This document shows, piece after piece, positions 63,174 through 64,000 of a stretch of DNA of 64,000 nucleotides. Source of the stretch: Planctomycetota bacterium (lineage in GTDB: Bacteria > Planctomycetota > SZUA-567); NCBI GenBank assembly GCA_031261425.1, contig JAISJR010000017.1:17443-81442 (forward strand), written 5' to 3'. A program made the position numbers and the translations under genes. The notes under the pieces were generated by a model. It was not told the DNA's origin, searched no databases, and was given only the letters and a program-made list of their open reading frames with translations. Positions within the stretch are counted from its first letter, which is position 1, and every line of letters starts with the position of its first letter.

Positions 63174-63175
63174 CT

Positions 63176-63346
63176 ATGGACGAAACCATTAGAATGTTAC
63201 ACGAAACCCGGCAGAAACTCACAGAACGGTGGGACAATATGACGCCGGAGGAAGCCGCCGCCGACCGTCGTCAGCAACTCGCCGAAGTGCGCCGGCAAAT
63301 CGGCGGACTGCCGCCGAAAATTATTAAGGTCGGGGCGATGGTGTGA
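63176..63346 (+). CDS. small charged protein, possible antitoxin
   Basis: 56 residues, ATG 63176 directly behind GGGGAGGAATAACT. Highly charged, helical (MLHETRQKLTERWDNMTPEEAAADRRQQLAEVRRQIGG). It follows the PIN gene by two bases, the reverse of the usual toxin-antitoxin order. Antitoxin role is inferred from position only. Confidence 0.6.
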   Translation: MDETIRMLHETRQKLTERWDNMTPEEAAADRRQQLAEVRRQIGGLPPKIIKVGAMV

Positions 63347-63361
63347 TGCCGGTGACCAAAC

Positions 63362-63531
63362 CTATATCTTGTGGCAAAGTTTCCGCCGACAGGATTTACA
63401 ACTTGCGACAAGTCAAATCGTTGTCATTTTGACCCGACACAAGATATAGGAACTCGCTCCGCGCGGCGCCGAGAATGAGCCGCCAATTCTATATCTTGTG
63501 TCGGCGCCGAGAATCTGACCACAAGATATAG
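63362..63531. repeat. four copies of CTATATCTTGTG in alternating orientation
   Basis: CTATATCTTGTG at 63362-63373 and 63489-63500; its inverse CACAAGATATAG at 63438-63449 and 63520-63531. A GGCGCCGAGAAT direct repeat lies between (near 63465 and 63503). Spacer without a gene. Confidence 0.85.
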
Positions 63532-63634
63532 CCGGTCAATCGTCAAGCAACCACACCGGCAACGCTCGTCCAACGATGCGTCGCGCCGGCAACATGCCGA
63601 GATAACGCGAATCGTAGGATTTTATCCGTATCGC

Positions 63635-63739
63635 CTAGCAAAAGAACGTCGCCACCGCCAGCCCGACTACCGCCGCGCTCGCCATAAAAATCGCGGTTAT
63701 TTTCCGCCATTTAATTTTCCGGCTTTTGGTTTCGTCCAT
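63635..63739 (-). CDS. very short membrane peptide
   Basis: 34 residues from ATG 63739. Basic start MDETKSRKIKWRKI followed by a hydrophobic helix TAIFMASAAVVGLAVATFFC. Resembles single-span peptides such as those of type I toxins or phage-like genes. No good ribosome site was found. Confidence 0.4.
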   Translation of the reverse strand: MDETKSRKIKWRKITAIFMASAAVVGLAVATFFC

Positions 63740-63749
63740 TTGCCACGCC

Positions 63750-64000
63750 CTACATACTCACTCCCAGCGACCGCGAATCGTTCTCTAATCTTTCTGCGCT
63801 CGCTTCTTTCACCTGCCGAACAAAATCCTCGCACTCCAACGCCACTTGCCGATGCGTTTCTTTGGCAATATCCAGAGTTCTCTCACCAAGTTCAATCATC
63901 GCCTCATAACCGCGCTTTACCGATGCGGGTTGCCCTTTGGCAAAGTCCTTCATCAATTCGATAAAAGAATTGATTTGGTTGACGCCGCCATTTTTCGGCA
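63750..64000 (-). CDS. unknown helical protein, 5' end beyond the window
   Basis: The frame is open from 63750 to the right edge, with at least 82 residues. An internal ATG lies at 63953. Sequence near the edge gives PKNGGVNQINSFIELMKD, then a charged helix with IELGERTLDIAKETHRQVALECEDFVRQVKEAS. It looks like a coiled-coil helical protein. Phasin-like is only one guess. Its start is not visible. Confidence 0.5.
   Translation of the reverse strand, partial: PKNGGVNQINSFIELMKDFAKGQPASVKRGYEAMIELGERTLDIAKETHRQVALECEDFVRQVKEASAERLENDSRSLGVSM

Overview
The window reads as a piece of a GC-rich bacterial chromosome (GC-rich genes, strongly AT-rich spacers) with two large gene blocks separated and followed by housekeeping genes. 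The lineage cannot be fixed from sequence alone. The L33 protein has only the first Cys pair plus a lone third Cys, and the style of the ECF-like sigma factor suggests the PVC group (Planctomycetota, Verrucomicrobiota, Lentisphaerota), but this is a weak inference. An anaerobic or micro-oxic life style is suggested by the nitrogenase-like and corrinoid genes.

Block 1 (1-17956) is the most unusual part. It holds the 3' end of a nitrogenase-like Fe protein (NflH), a 572-residue protein of unknown function, NflD and NflK, then two complete NitT/TauT-type ABC importers (permease-ATPase-binding protein, followed by binding protein-ATPase-permease), three UroD/MtaA-type methyltransferases, one MtbC/MtaC-type corrinoid protein, and a RACo-like corrinoid activation protein with a 2Fe-2S domain. 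A MetH-type reactivation-domain protein lies separately at 23398-24018. NflD keeps the P-cluster cysteines and the cofactor cysteine, but the positions matching His195, Gln191 and His442 of MoFe protein are changed, so it is unlikely to be a nitrogenase. The simplest model is import of a small (perhaps methylthio, sulfonate or methylated-amine) substrate, reductive cleavage by the Nfl enzyme, and methyl transfer through the corrinoid protein. The substrate is unknown.

The stretch 18061-24018 carries two small unknown genes, radA, argH, an Rpn/PD-(D/E)XK nuclease gene, an acyl carrier protein and the MetH-activation-like gene.

Block 2 (24316-53306) is a full type VI secretion locus: two hcp, tssE, F, G, H, vgrG, M, A, B, C, PAAR, J, K and L. 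All 13 core functions are present. Inserted in it are a VapBC-like pair, an unknown gene after vgrG, an opposite-strand group of unknown genes between tssM and tssA, an ECF-like sigma factor with a C-terminal extension preceded by 13 perfect TTTTCCC repeats, and on the other strand a cNMP-binding-like protein and an outer-membrane beta-barrel candidate. The right part (53394-64000) has guaB, an unknown gene, tRNA-Lys, a RluA-family pseudouridine synthase, rfbF, an unknown DUF5610-like protein, ptsH, rpmG, a CPA2 antiporter, a broken relaxase, a PIN toxin pair and small unknown genes.

The spacers are remarkable. Many contain tandem heptamers of several unrelated sequences (AATTAAC, ATTAAAA, AGTTGAA, GCAGTGG, TTTTCCC), usually facing an inverted copy across a short centre containing TCGCTTCGCGA, so that they can fold into long hairpins. 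Several other MITE-like elements with terminal inverted repeats occur as well.
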